Part shown: piece by piece, positions 41,840 through 51,825 of the stretch
Layout of the letters: each line of letters opens with the position of its first letter
Position numbering within the stretch: the first letter of the stretch is position 1
Assembly: GCA_905221615.1 (NCBI GenBank)
Contig: CAJNDT010000334.1
Coordinates: 80,001 to 144,000, forward strand
DNA length: 64,000 nt
From: Symbiodinium sp. CCMP2592
Taxonomy: Eukaryota; Sar; Dinophyceae; Suessiales; Symbiodiniaceae
Direction of reading: 5' to 3'
The notes under the pieces: model-generated
What the model was told of the DNA's origin: nothing
Database searches by the model: none
What the model saw: the letters and a program-made list of their open reading frames with translations, nothing else
Made by a program: the position numbers and the translations under genes

Positions 41840-43221
41840 ACTCCTACGAATACTATTACCACTACTAATACTGACATTGATCATTTGCTGACTGCCCAAG
41901 CTTATACCAGCATTAACACTAATATTTACACTTTTTTAAGCCAATACGAATAGGCACCATACAAACACTAATGATGATTAATACTGACGTTCATACTCCT
42001 ACGCATATCAATAATTATGCCCATATGGGTAGTAGTGTATTTTAATACCAATACTAATACACACCTGCATATACCAATGTACATAAATATACATACCACT
42101 ATATTAAAGTACAAATACTTTAGCTCATGCATGTGCTTATCTGTTAGTATTTTCATGTAATCAGGAGTAATACTAATATAAGACAAACGGTCATGCGAAT
42201 ACATAACCTCATTTTAATATTGGCACTAGCACTATTACTAATACCAATCACACTGTTTATACCAACACCAAGATTTACACAAGTATTGATACTCCTACGG
42301 ATACTACTGCGTATACTCTGATGCTGTTAACCGCAATGCTGTCACCAATGCTAATACTGACATTGATAACTTGTTGAATATCCAAGATAATGCCAGAATT
42401 AATACCATTATTAACACTTATACTAAGGCTAATGCGACTATGGACAATCCTAATACGAATATTAACATTAATACTCCTACGAATACCAATAGTCATATTC
42501 ATATTGAAAACTAGTACCATTACAAAAGACACGTGCATATGCTAATGCACACCAGGACACATACTATTATCTTAACATGCCGATATGTATCAATGCATTC
42601 ATGTACTGATGTTTTAGGACAAGCATATACCCATATACCAATGTAGCAATACACTACTTGTTAATGTGTGAATATACTATACTAGTATGCTATTCTACTA
42701 GTATGCTACTATACTAGTATACGACTACTGTAATATGCAAGTATACCGATATGGCAGGTTAGTGTACTAATATGACAACATACTGATATACTTCTAAATC
42801 TTTCGACAATACACGTATATTGCATGTACTAGTATACTAATACACTAATGTACGAATATACTGGTCTGTTAATATACTAATATATTGATACAGCAATATA
42901 CTAGTTTACTCATGCATCAGTTGTACTAAAGTATTAAATCTACGAATATGCAAGTATACAAATATGTTGCCTCTCGAACACATCAATGTATTGATATACT
43001 AACCTGCTGATATACGAAACTATCAGAAGAGTAACATATCGAAACTAACTCTAATTTTGATACCAATACTAGCACCTCTGCCATTATTAACGGTTATTAA
43101 ACCCAGCATGAAGACTGATACTAATACTAGCAGTGGTACTGTTACTGGCATTGACACTGGCACTAACACTAAGACGAAAACGAAGATGAGCACTAACATT
43201 AATGTATACTTACGACTGTCG

Positions 43222-43259
<38 letters not shown>

Positions 43260-43350
43260 GGTAAACACTAATACTATTGCTGATACTAATACTAATACCA
43301 ATATTAATACTCATTCTCATCCTATATCAATGCTACCGCAAAACTCATAA
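41840..43350. repeat. Decayed (ACTAAT)n / (TACTAATA)n simple-sequence tract
   Basis: Irregular TACTAATAC, CATTAACACTAAT, GATACTCCTACGAATAC motifs throughout, with TATACTA-type units at 42600-43010 and a clean (TA)n at 43228-43254. TATTGATACTCCTACG(A/G)ATAC and TGACATTGAT(A/C) recur at about 41840-41885, 42283-42370 and 42470, hinting at an older longer unit. No genes. Confidence 0.7.
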
Positions 43351-43543
43351 CTCACGTGTCGCGCGTCTGGTCCATGCGTCCTCAGTACATGGCATGTTAA
43401 AAGTATACTTGGTATATGTACTGTAAAGGATTTGCTTTACAGATTGTCGTCATGTGTGGTGTGTTTAGATACAGTATCTCAGCCTAGTCACCGAACGAGA
43501 GTACACTATCACAAGGGCATGGTCTGTAACGGGGGGGGTGAGC

Positions 43544-43569
43544 ATATATATATATATATATATATATAT
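43544..43569. repeat. (TA)n microsatellite flanking inverted repeat
   Basis: Uninterrupted TA run directly next to the right inverted repeat. Confidence 0.9.
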
Positions 43570-43579
43570 GTGTACGTGT

Positions 43580-44676
43580 GTGTCATGTGCTGTTGTACCA
43601 GCCAGACGGTGTATTTGTGGGACTTACAGGCAGTCTTGAACCATGCTTTACAGAAGCCCATCACTTCAAGGTCCTGGATGTGCTTGATGAGAGGCCAGGG
43701 CTTATCGGAAGAGTTTGTAGGCCGTGCCGCACAACAATGATTGAAGACCTTTCCGGTTCTCCCCTGCCGTGGCTAGGTCCTGTCACTACAAGGATGCACT
43801 TCATCAGCTCTTTGAGGACTGGTATTTGGCTTCGTGCAGGTGGAGGCGCTCCTGAATAGGAGGTGGACTAAGAATGCCGCTCGCTAGGATCTGCCTGAGC
43901 TCTTCAAAGACGTGCCTTTTCCCAAGCAGGTCGTGGAGGCCCACTTGCCATTCTAGCATTCTAGCATTACCGTTGGAGAGAGCTAGTGTATGGCATCGTC
44001 TTGTGCGTGTCCCCGAAAATGCCAGCCATGTCAGCATACGGTGGGTTTCTACGGTGGGTTTCGCGTTACACTTTCTATGCTCACCTGGTAGCATCATGGG
44101 GCCCTGCTGCTTGCCCCTTCAGCTGTATGCACTTTCCCCATTCGGGAGTGAACCCTGTGCGAAGGCAGAGGGAGCAGTGGAGGTCAGCGGGCCTTGTCAA
44201 GGATGCGGCCGCACTCGGCGCCGCGGTCTCCCAGCAGCATCTCTGAAACAGCTCAATGAGTCGGGGGGCAGCTTTGAGCCTGGAGCTTTAGTGTCTCGGT
44301 ATGAAGAGAAATGAAAGTTCAGTGTGCGGCAGAACAGCATATGCAAACGTGCACAGAAATTGCAGCATTGCTCGCCTGCTGTTGCGGCCGCCTCGACTGA
44401 AGAGGATAAGCAGGTGACACATGAGAAAACGCAATGATCCGTATTGACCTCCGTAGCAACACGTCAAACAAAAGCATGTCAAAACTGCCACATCTATGAG
44501 CCTAGCTGTTGAAGCCATGCACACGCACACATACATGAATCGTACATACGCATACTTTCTAGATGGTGAGATAGAGGAAGTTTCTCTGCGAGGTTGGGGC
44601 ACACTGGTTTGCCCAGAGTGCTCGGACAACTGGGACGTGCTGGAGGCGCATTGCAATAGAGCATGAGACTTGCGTT
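43580..44676. other. No gene firmly recognised
   Basis: A frame at 43590-43859 (YQPDGVFVGLTGSLEPCFTE, then KVLDVLDERPGLIG) has protein character on the plus strand and could be an exon. Nothing else supported. Confidence 0.25.
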
Positions 44677-44910
44677 ATGTGGAGCATGGGAATCGCGACG
44701 TTTGCCGGGGCCTTGATGTTGATTGCGGCCAATACAACAATTGAATCATGCGATCTCTCGACAAGAACCAGAGCAACCACGCGAACAGGCTTCTTTCGGC
44801 ACGCCTGTATGCGTATCCCAGCAGCAGGGATGTGCGGAGTGTCCGAGAGCAGCACCAGCGGCGAAGGTTCCAGGCTTGTTGCGGATATTCTGCATATCAT
44901 GTTCTACTAG
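44677..44910 (+). CDS. Candidate small exon with membrane segment
   Basis: Encodes SMGIATFAGALMLIAANTTI followed by polar sequence and ends at TAG. It could be a membrane exon of the EF-hand protein at 45.9 kb; support is weak. Confidence 0.2.
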   Translation: MWSMGIATFAGALMLIAANTTIESCDLSTRTRATTRTGFFRHACMRIPAAGMCGVSESSTSGEGSRLVADILHIMFY

Positions 44911-45019
44911 ACTCCCTAGACAAGCCTGGCAAGAAGAGCATCTGACCGATGTGAACGTCTATTTGGTATTTACTATCTCAACATAAAGTCATATTTAAAC
45001 AGGCAAAATTCAGGACAGG

Positions 45020-45130
45020 GAAGAAGTAAAGGAAAAGTAACCATGTCGAGAGAAGGTAAAACACGGTTACAGGGAAAGGGTAAAAGAAAGGTAACATCTT
45101 CGAGAGAAGGTAAAGTAAAGCTACCGGGAA
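45020..45130. repeat. Two-copy repeat with AGGTAAA motifs, period about 57 bp
   Basis: TCGAGAGAAGGTAAA appears at about 45046 and 45101, each preceded by AAAG(T)AAC and followed by (A/G)C(G/C)GGG. Purine-rich. Confidence 0.6.
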
Positions 45131-45887
45131 ATCCTTCCGGCCTCTCGGATGCACCTCCCCCTCTCCCTCCTCCGTTGGAAAGTTGGCGTTTCCTAAGGAA
45201 AGGCTAAAAAAAGAGGTAACGCAAAGGTGAACAAAAGGTGAACACAAAATAAACAATGCCACATCAAAAAGGTGGTGCTAGGGCTTGACTTTGCCCTGAA
45301 GCCAAGACGAAAAACTTAAAACTGCCGCACACTGTAAAACTTAGCCGCAATCTTATCGGATGTTGCCTAAGTGCGGTCGGAGACTGAGCACAGTATGTCG
45401 TTTCGGTGCCATTCGCAGAGAGCGCCTTACTGACTTGTATAATTGTAGAATAGCTGGTTGACATCGAGCATGAGTTGTGTCGTTCACGGGTGCCGTTCTT
45501 CTAGGACCCGGGCGGGGAACTGCATACGAAAGATTGCAAAACGGTGTCCGGGGCCACCCGTGTGGCAGCCGCGGTGGTGGGCAGAGACTGCAAGACACCA
45601 CTGCAGAATCAGAGTACAGCTTTTCACAGGCTCCGCTTCACTTTTGTGCCATAGGCTGCTGCAACAATGCCAAACACCGAAACACCCTAGTCTGAAGATC
45701 CATGCTTTGCAGCACTGTACGGGGTGTTTCTGGTTGATGCCAAAAGAAGCCCCCGCCTTGGCAGGCATTCTGGCAGAAAGCTCAGGCACCTTTCTGAGCA
45801 AAATGGCCATTCTAATAGCATGCATAGGCTTCGTGTACTCAGCCATGCAGGAGGCAAAAAATAGCATGCATAGCTGAACTTTCGCAG

Positions 45888-45972
45888 CTTGATTTCGATG
45901 CAAACGGCCTCTTCAAGGTGGAAGATCCTTGCGGAAAGCGGATGAACCTGATCCAGATGCTGCCTCAAGTGA
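45888..45972 (+). CDS. Candidate exon with EF-hand
   Basis: Immediately after an acceptor (TTCGCAG, ending 45887) the frame reads LDFDANGLFKVEDPCGKRMN. D-F-D-A-N-G-L-F-K-V-E-D fits an EF-hand loop with Asp1, Asp3, Asn5, Gly6 and a hydrophobic residue at 8, but Asp instead of Glu at position 12. Upstream, 45735-45877 encodes EAPALAGILAESSGTFLSKM and a hydrophobic helix and may be the preceding exon. Calcium-sensing tail of a channel-like protein is possible. Confidence 0.4.
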
Positions 45973-46025
45973 CCGGAGCTCGGCTGAGGGAGAGCAGCAG
46001 GAAGTAGAGGTGGGCTGGCTCTCTT

Positions 46026-46085
46026 TGTCTCTTCTCTCTCTCTCTCTCTCTCTCCCTCCCTCTCTCTCCCTCCCTCCTTCTCCCA
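46026..46085. repeat. (TC)n microsatellite
   Basis: Pyrimidine run of CT dinucleotides with CCCT interruptions. Confidence 0.9.
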
Positions 46086-46089
46086 GTTT

Positions 46090-48180
46090 TTCTGTAAGTT
46101 TGTAGATCTTTTCGTCGGTCTCTCTGCTCTCCGTGTCTCTTCAGCGCGGGGTGCGGATCCTTGTGATGATGCTTCTGCTCCGCAATCGTGCTTCGACGGA
46201 GTGTTTGTCCACCACGTTCAGGTTCAAGGCACCTGGTGGCCGGATTCAAGCAGAAGGGGAGGTTCTGACTTGATTGCTGGCTGCAGCCTTCGCATTCGCG
46301 CAACGTGCTTACCAAGCGTTTGGGTGGCATGCGGCCTTGGACAATTGCAAACAAAGCTCCTTTCGGCATTTTTCCAGAATATCTGTCAGTAGAGGCATCT
46401 GGAGTGAAACGGCCGTTTTAAGTACCCAAGCTCTTTTAGAGATGTCTTGGGTGAAAAGGTTTCACTATGGGCTCAGGAGTCTTTCAGCTGCAAAGCACGA
46501 CATCGCAAAGTTACCTTCGTGCAGCCGAGAGCAGTTCCAGACATCGATGCGTGGTAGTCAGACTCAATGCGCCCACAGTCTTGCGCTGTCTCCCTGTAGA
46601 GAAGGCGCAAGGGACTGCCAACAGAAGCAGAGCTGCACAGACATTGACTCTGATGATCTGCTGTATGGCTTTCCCGATCTGCTTCTCTAGCGACCCGGCA
46701 TCATGACGGCGTGCGCCAGGAGAGGAGGCTCCGTGGCACGTCCTGTTGTCTTGTTTCTAGACATATCTTCGGCCGAGCCGAGCTCCGATGAGGAGATTGC
46801 AAGTGCATGCTTCTAGAGGGAGAGAAACGGGATGAAGTCTCAGGCTATTGCTATTGATGTTGTTGCATGGCAAGCGCGGTGTATGTGGCTATGGTGATGC
46901 TTGCAACGGTGCATGGATATACATACATATTATGTATGAATGTCCTCCAGGGTGCCCGCAGCGTTTGCTTCAGCGGTTCGGTTCGATGTCATGATCGGGA
47001 CAAAAGGTTTATGTAGTCGACATTCCAAGTCGTAAGGCCGATGGCAGGAATGCTTAGCAGGCTTAGCATTTTTGCTCTGCCGATAGTGTGTTGTCCGCGC
47101 TATCGGAAGCTCTCACTCGCCAGCTTCTGACCAACCTGCACATGTTTTGTGCGTGGGATCTGAGGCACAACTCAAACCTGCGGCGCGCATCATGCACCGC
47201 GATAGATAACGAACACCACCATTCGCTTTTTGCTGGCTTCTCAAGCCTTGCGCATTGTTTGCGCCATGGCTCGGGCTTGGGCCTACCATCCTCAACACTG
47301 GTTGCCGGCTCCGGACTTCAAGGCACGGGACGGGAGCTGAGCGCTGCTTCGTCGCTTTCGTTGGGCGCCCAAGGCTGGCTGTGAGAGTCAGAGATGAGAT
47401 TTTCGTGCGAGGAGCGATGGAAGTGAGAAGACTTCATGGCTGAGGTCGGAGGGCAATTCTCTAAGAGATGTAGAATCTCTATAGTGCAGCTCTGTGTCAA
47501 GCAAGTGTCTTTCGAAGGGCAGCAAGGTGTGCATATGCAGTGCTGCAGTGCTACAATGCCAAGGGTTGGGCGTAAGTGGCAGCTGCAAGCCCCGCTTTGG
47601 GGCCAGTCACGCAGTTGCGAGGTTGAAAGGTCGTCTGAAATGGACCGAAGCACTGTAGTCGCTGGACTCCTTTGGATTGACTTTCACCCGTCGTTCAAGT
47701 CTCAAGGGCGCAGCCGGTTGGGAGACATTCCGGGATGAGAGCTTCGAGCCTCGGGTGGCACTGATGGTTCCATGCTCGCGAGTGTATTACTTGCTGTTAA
47801 CCCTGCGAAAGGCAAAAAGCAAAAACAAAGATTAGGATTTGAAAGTTCGGAAAACATAGAACACAAGGCGAGCTTCAGTTTCCAAGGCAATGCACTGTGA
47901 AAAAGGTAAACCATTAAAGCAGTAAAGCAGAGAGGATTCCCTGACCAACCGATCAGGTAAAGCCAACAGGTGGCAGTACTAAACGCTTCCTTCTCGCAGG
48001 AACAGTTCTAGCAGTGCTTACCTTGTTGCTTGTCATTTCCGCTTCGAGGGTCGTCTTTCTTTGCGCTTCGAGGGTCAGTTTCTTTCCTCCTTCTCAGATA
48101 CCAGCTTTACTTTGCTGGTGTCTTGCCCTTTTCAGGTCTTCGTTTGTTCAAGGTAAACTCCAGCCGGTTAGAAGCAGTTA
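46090..48180. other. No gene recognised
   Basis: Several open frames (46274-46690, 47088-47384, 47436-47738) but no motif in any. The sequence is ordinary mixed DNA. Confidence 0.3.
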
Positions 48181-48192
48181 GCAAAGGTTATT

Positions 48193-48717
48193 CAAAAAGT
48201 TTCTTTCGTAGCCCTCGCCGTCACCAAGACGTTGACTGCAAGCCCCAGCAAATCAGAAGCTGCCAAGGCTGTGGACGCTTCCATTCGCGTTGCATTTCAT
48301 GCGGGCTTCGTTGCCAAAACACCCCGAAAAATTCCGTACGCCAAGGACGAGGTGCCGTTGCTGATCGAGCCGCCTCCGCCGCCTCCCCTGGCCCGCGAGG
48401 TGGAGGCTGGGAGGGAACTGCGTTTTGTCATAAAAACACTTCACGAACGCTCAACGCTGTAGACAGAATCCTTTCAACGCTGTCTTGGCGAGGAGGTGGG
48501 CAGCTTGGAGGAGCTCCTGGACCAGGGGGAGTCGCTCCTCCAGGCCAGGGGCCAGGCTCAACGGAAGTGCAAGCGAGTGCCTGCCGCGCCGCGCCCTCAA
48601 GGAATATCGCAGCGGGAGCCCGACACTCATCGACCGCCTCTGCACCCCGCAGAACGTGTGCGTGCTGGCTTCGGCCTGAATGCCTGCAGCGGCTCTTGCA
48701 GCGACTTTCTGTGAGAC
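48193..48717 (+). CDS. Hypothetical protein interrupted by one in-frame TAG
   Basis: A single frame with GC-rich third positions reads from about 48193 (KVSFVALAVTKTLTASPSKS) through a Pro run (EPPPPPPLAREVEAGRELRF) to TAG at 48460, and continues in the same frame (FQRCLGEEVGSLEELLDQGE) to TGA at 48715. Either a nonsense mutation, a short intron spanning the stop, or two neighbouring exons. No family recognised. Confidence 0.35.
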
Positions 48718-49239
48718 GTTTTCCACGTCAGCGAGCGATGAAGCGAGAGGGAGAGACCTTCCAAGGTGGATCATGCCACCAAGCAGCCTTCAGAAGGCCA
48801 CCGCAGACTCGCTTGCTCTATAGTTCTTGTGTGTTCATACGTAGGGAGACATGTCTACCTCGTGGTAGTGCTCGCTGGGCTATCTTTGTCAATCTTGTAC
48901 CTGCAATCTTGTACCTGTCCAGAACAAGAGCAGGAACTAGCTGCAAGTTTCAGTGAAGATGCAACTGCGAGCTGGACCCTGAACTGCCAGGCGTGCCACC
49001 GGACAAGGCGCGGCTGCGCAGCCACACAGCCTGGAGCCCAGCAAATCAGCTGTTCGGCTGTAAGGCTGTAAGGTTCGGAGAGGCGGAGTGTACGGAACAT
49101 AGTGCCGGCTCAAGTCTTCAATGCCCGGCCCATCAGGCGCCATAACGCCCTGCTATTCAACCAACCCTGGTTACGTTCGACGATGCACCCAACACCACCA
49201 GAAAATACTCAAGCCCGATGGCACAAGATCCCATGAGCC

Positions 49240-51825
49240 ATGACAGCCATGAGCCAAGCGAGCGCCTACGACATAGAGCTCTTGGGCCTGCCGGAACTCG
49301 GGAAAGACGAAGCATACTTGCGAGAGTTTCTGAACGCTGCATGGTGGTCCAGTCTTGGCGACGCGGGTATAGAGCAGGAGGATGTGAAACCAGAGGACGA
49401 TCCCATCAAAGAGTGCCGATTCAATCATGGCCAACTGGTTCTTCGCTTCAGTACGCCTGAAGCTGCATCTTTGGCTCTTGGCCTTAATGGGCTCCGGTGC
49501 AGAGGCTGTGAGCTAAGGTTCAGCAGGCCCAAAGGCTGCACTTCTCACAAGGTGTCCAAGCAACCACACCAGGTGCAGGTGGCCGATCTGCGTGCCATCC
49601 TTGGCTTCCAGAAGGAGGCTTTCGCCATGCTTCAAGGATGGCAAGAAACCATCTTCAGAGGCAGCAGTTGTTTGCAGGTCTTGGACGCGTGGTCAAACGT
49701 GCTACCAGCCAGCCACTACGACATGTTGGCGGTGGACAGGTCTGCCTCCAGCGATGAGATCCTTGCCTCCTTCCGACACCAGCGTTCGTTGGGTTGTGAC
49801 CGAGGGAAATTGCGAGAAGCCTATAGAATACTGACGTGTGCCGACGCGAAAGTCCAATATGATCACGAACCCGAGCAGTTCATGTGGGATGCTCTTCGTG
49901 CAGCGAAGCACGATTACTTCCAGCCAGCCTGCTTCGTGCTGCGCAACTTGGACCGCCTGCGCAAAGGGCTTGTACGACGCATCCAAGTGCTGCCGCGCCA
50001 AAGCTCGCACCTGCGGCGTGAGAAGAAAATGATCGTCAACAGAAGTCGGGGAGCTGACCTATGCATCGTATCATCGGAGCCGCAAGCCAAGTACCTGCCA
50101 TCGGAAGTCTGGGTTGCAGGAGAACGAGTGCAACTGTCAGACGTGGAGGCGTTTGTACATCGAGCAGGTGACGAGGCCGACGGATTGCGGGCCACGCCAG
50201 AGCGCACCATCCTGACTGTGCCTAAGCCATTGCTCGACAAGCTTCCCCACGGAGCAGATAGGCAGAACCTCATTGAATCCGTCAAAAGCACAACAGGACT
50301 TTCCTTGACCATAGTGGAGGATCGGATGATTTTGGCGGCACATGAGCGAGGGCCGCAGGGACAGCATCTTCTCGCCCAAGCCATCGCGATCCTGCAGTCG
50401 CAAGTGATTTGGAGAGCGACTGTGCAGTTCAATCATGGCACTTATCAAGCGTGGGGATATGCGATGTGGGCCGAGAAACTTGGCATCCAAGTTGTACCGA
50501 ATAGGGAGCCAGATCGCGAGGAAGCATGGGAGGTGCTTGCAACAACTCAGCAAGAGCTGCAGCTTCCGTCGCAGGACAGCTTTCCTCAAATCGTCACTGC
50601 GACCCTCAGCGCTTTACAAGAGCGTGCCGATGTCGGCAAAACGGTGACCAAAGTCTTGACTTCGAAAGTTGTTGCCTTTGAAGTGAAGGAAGCCAACTTC
50701 GAAGTTCGTGCAAAGGCAATCTGCCTGATGATCCGGTTGTGGGCACGGAAAAGGCTTGCACACAACCTTGGGGACTTTGAACAGGACTCTCTCTTCAAAA
50801 CTCTTTGGAAGCTGGCGATAATGTTGGCGGATCCGCAGGCGCACCAACTTCTACTTATTTGTGGTCAAGTTCTTCAAGCGCTGCACCTGGCTTGGATTCA
50901 GTTTCCGGACAAGAGTGGCTGGCTGCCGTGGGACATGCTCCTGCCTGCAATAGGCGACCAGCTCGGAGAGCTGCTAAAGCGGGCAGCTGAAGCAGAACAC
51001 ATTCAAGTGCGCTCGAATTGGCAGCGCAACGCCAGCATCGCAGCATTCATCACAGAATACATCGCTTTCCACGAGTTTCGTACCTGTGAGACCGGCATCC
51101 AGGCGTCCAGCAAAGCTTGGCGCTCTGCTCTCAAGCAGCCGACCTCGGTTGCGGCCCAAAGCGCAATGCCAAGCGCTACAGTTCAGCGACCTCCCGAAGC
51201 AGCCGCAGCCACAGCCTCCCCTCCCAAGCGAGAGAGAGAGCACACCGATGACGAGAAGCCAGAAAGCAAGGTGCCTCGAAAGTTAATCGAGGCGTGCGTG
51301 AGAAACGCGCAAGCACAGGTTCCCCTGTCACAGTCGCGTCAGACAGGACCCGAGCAGCTAGAGCAAAAAGTCAAGCCAAAGACAAAGGCAAGGCCGAAGG
51401 TTTGCCAGAAGAGTGCGGAAAATGCCAATACAAACAACAAGCTAGCAGAGAAAGTCACGAAGGTGGTTGACCTGGACACGGATGAGGACACCACCCCTCA
51501 GAAGCCCACGCTCACGTCTCCTCCTGCAAAGCCCGCCAAGTCCACCGGCACGTCTCCCCCGGCATCCACGCCGCAATTCGAGCAATGGTTGAAAGGCTTC
51601 GATGACGGAAAAGGCAAATTCGCCGATCTGTATTTGCAGAAGCTGCAGGAGCAGTTCAGTGACATGGAACAGTTCAAGGAATGCGCACAGGAGTTGTGCA
51701 ATTGGCAGGGGCAGAAGCTGCAATTGAGCCACGTGGAGTCAGAGTTCTGGACGGCGCTCGACATTAAAACCATGGGCCACAAGCTAATGTGGCTGAAGCA
51801 GCTTCAGAGCCTTTTCAAGACTTGA
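49240..51825 (+). CDS. Intronless 861-aa protein: RRM-like, degenerate J-like and KH-like segments
   Basis: The ATG at 49240 follows an in-frame TGA (49234), fixing the start at 49240 or 49249. Residues ~11-98 resemble an RRM of the U2AF large-subunit type (DIELLGLPELG, then GQLVLRFSTPEAASLALGLN and GLRCRGCELRFSRP). Residues ~159-208 look like a J-domain (HYDMLAVDRSASSDEILASF ... LREAYRILTCADAKVQYD) but lack the HPD tripeptide, so Hsp70 stimulation is unlikely. Residues ~322-386 resemble a KH-type fold (VPKPLLDKLPHGADRQNLIE, GLSLTIVEDRMILAA). Residues 400-625 are helical and of unknown type; 630-790 are basic/Pro-rich low complexity; the last 70 are helical again. A role in RNA processing is suggested. 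It is the longest and cleanest cellular-type ORF in the window; absence of introns may mean retroposition. Confidence 0.75.
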   Translation: MTAMSQASAYDIELLGLPELGKDEAYLREFLNAAWWSSLGDAGIEQEDVKPEDDPIKECRFNHGQLVLRFSTPEAASLALGLNGLRCRGCELRFSRPKGCTSHKVSKQPHQVQVADLRAILGFQKEAFAMLQGWQETIFRGSSCLQVLDAWSNVLPASHYDMLAVDRSASSDEILASFRHQRSLGCDRGKLREAYRILTCADAKVQYDHEPEQFMWDALRAAKHDYFQPACFVLRNLDRLRKGLVRRIQVLPRQSSHLRREKKMIVNRSRGADLCIVSSEPQAKYLPSEVWVAGERVQLSDVEAFVHRAGDEADGLRATPERTILTVPKPLLDKLPHGADRQNLIESVKSTTGLSLTIVEDRMILAAHERGPQGQHLLAQAIAILQSQVIWRATVQFNHGTYQAWGYAMWAEKLGIQVVPNREPDREEAWEVLATTQQELQLPSQDSFPQIVTATLSALQERADVGKTVTKVLTSKVVAFEVKEANFEVRAKAICLMIRLWARKRLAHNLGDFEQDSLFKTLWKLAIMLADPQAHQLLLICGQVLQALHLAWIQFPDKSGWLPWDMLLPAIGDQLGELLKRAAEAEHIQVRSNWQRNASIAAFITEYIAFHEFRTCETGIQASSKAWRSALKQPTSVAAQSAMPSATVQRPPEAAAATASPPKREREHTDDEKPESKVPRKLIEACVRNAQAQVPLSQSRQTGPEQLEQKVKPKTKARPKVCQKSAENANTNNKLAEKVTKVVDLDTDEDTTPQKPTLTSPPAKPAKSTGTSPPASTPQFEQWLKGFDDGKGKFADLYLQKLQEQFSDMEQFKECAQELCNWQGQKLQLSHVESEFWTALDIKTMGHKLMWLKQLQSLFKT

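Larger units (their letters stand above)
41356..43543. mobile_element. Larger interval bounded by ~30-bp terminal inverted repeats
   Basis: The left end (41356-41385: GTCACCCCCCCGTTGACAGA...) and the reverse complement of the right end (43513-43543) match at nearly all positions, including CCGTT, ACAGACCATGCCCTT and a C7-8 run. Both ends abut (TA)n. The interval encloses the palindromic element and decayed simple repeats but no transposase. Confidence 0.5.

Noticed and set aside
48030-48956. 308-codon plus-strand open frame
   Set aside because: It overlaps the more coding-like frame at 48193-48717 and its translation is Arg/Ser/Pro-rich without motifs.
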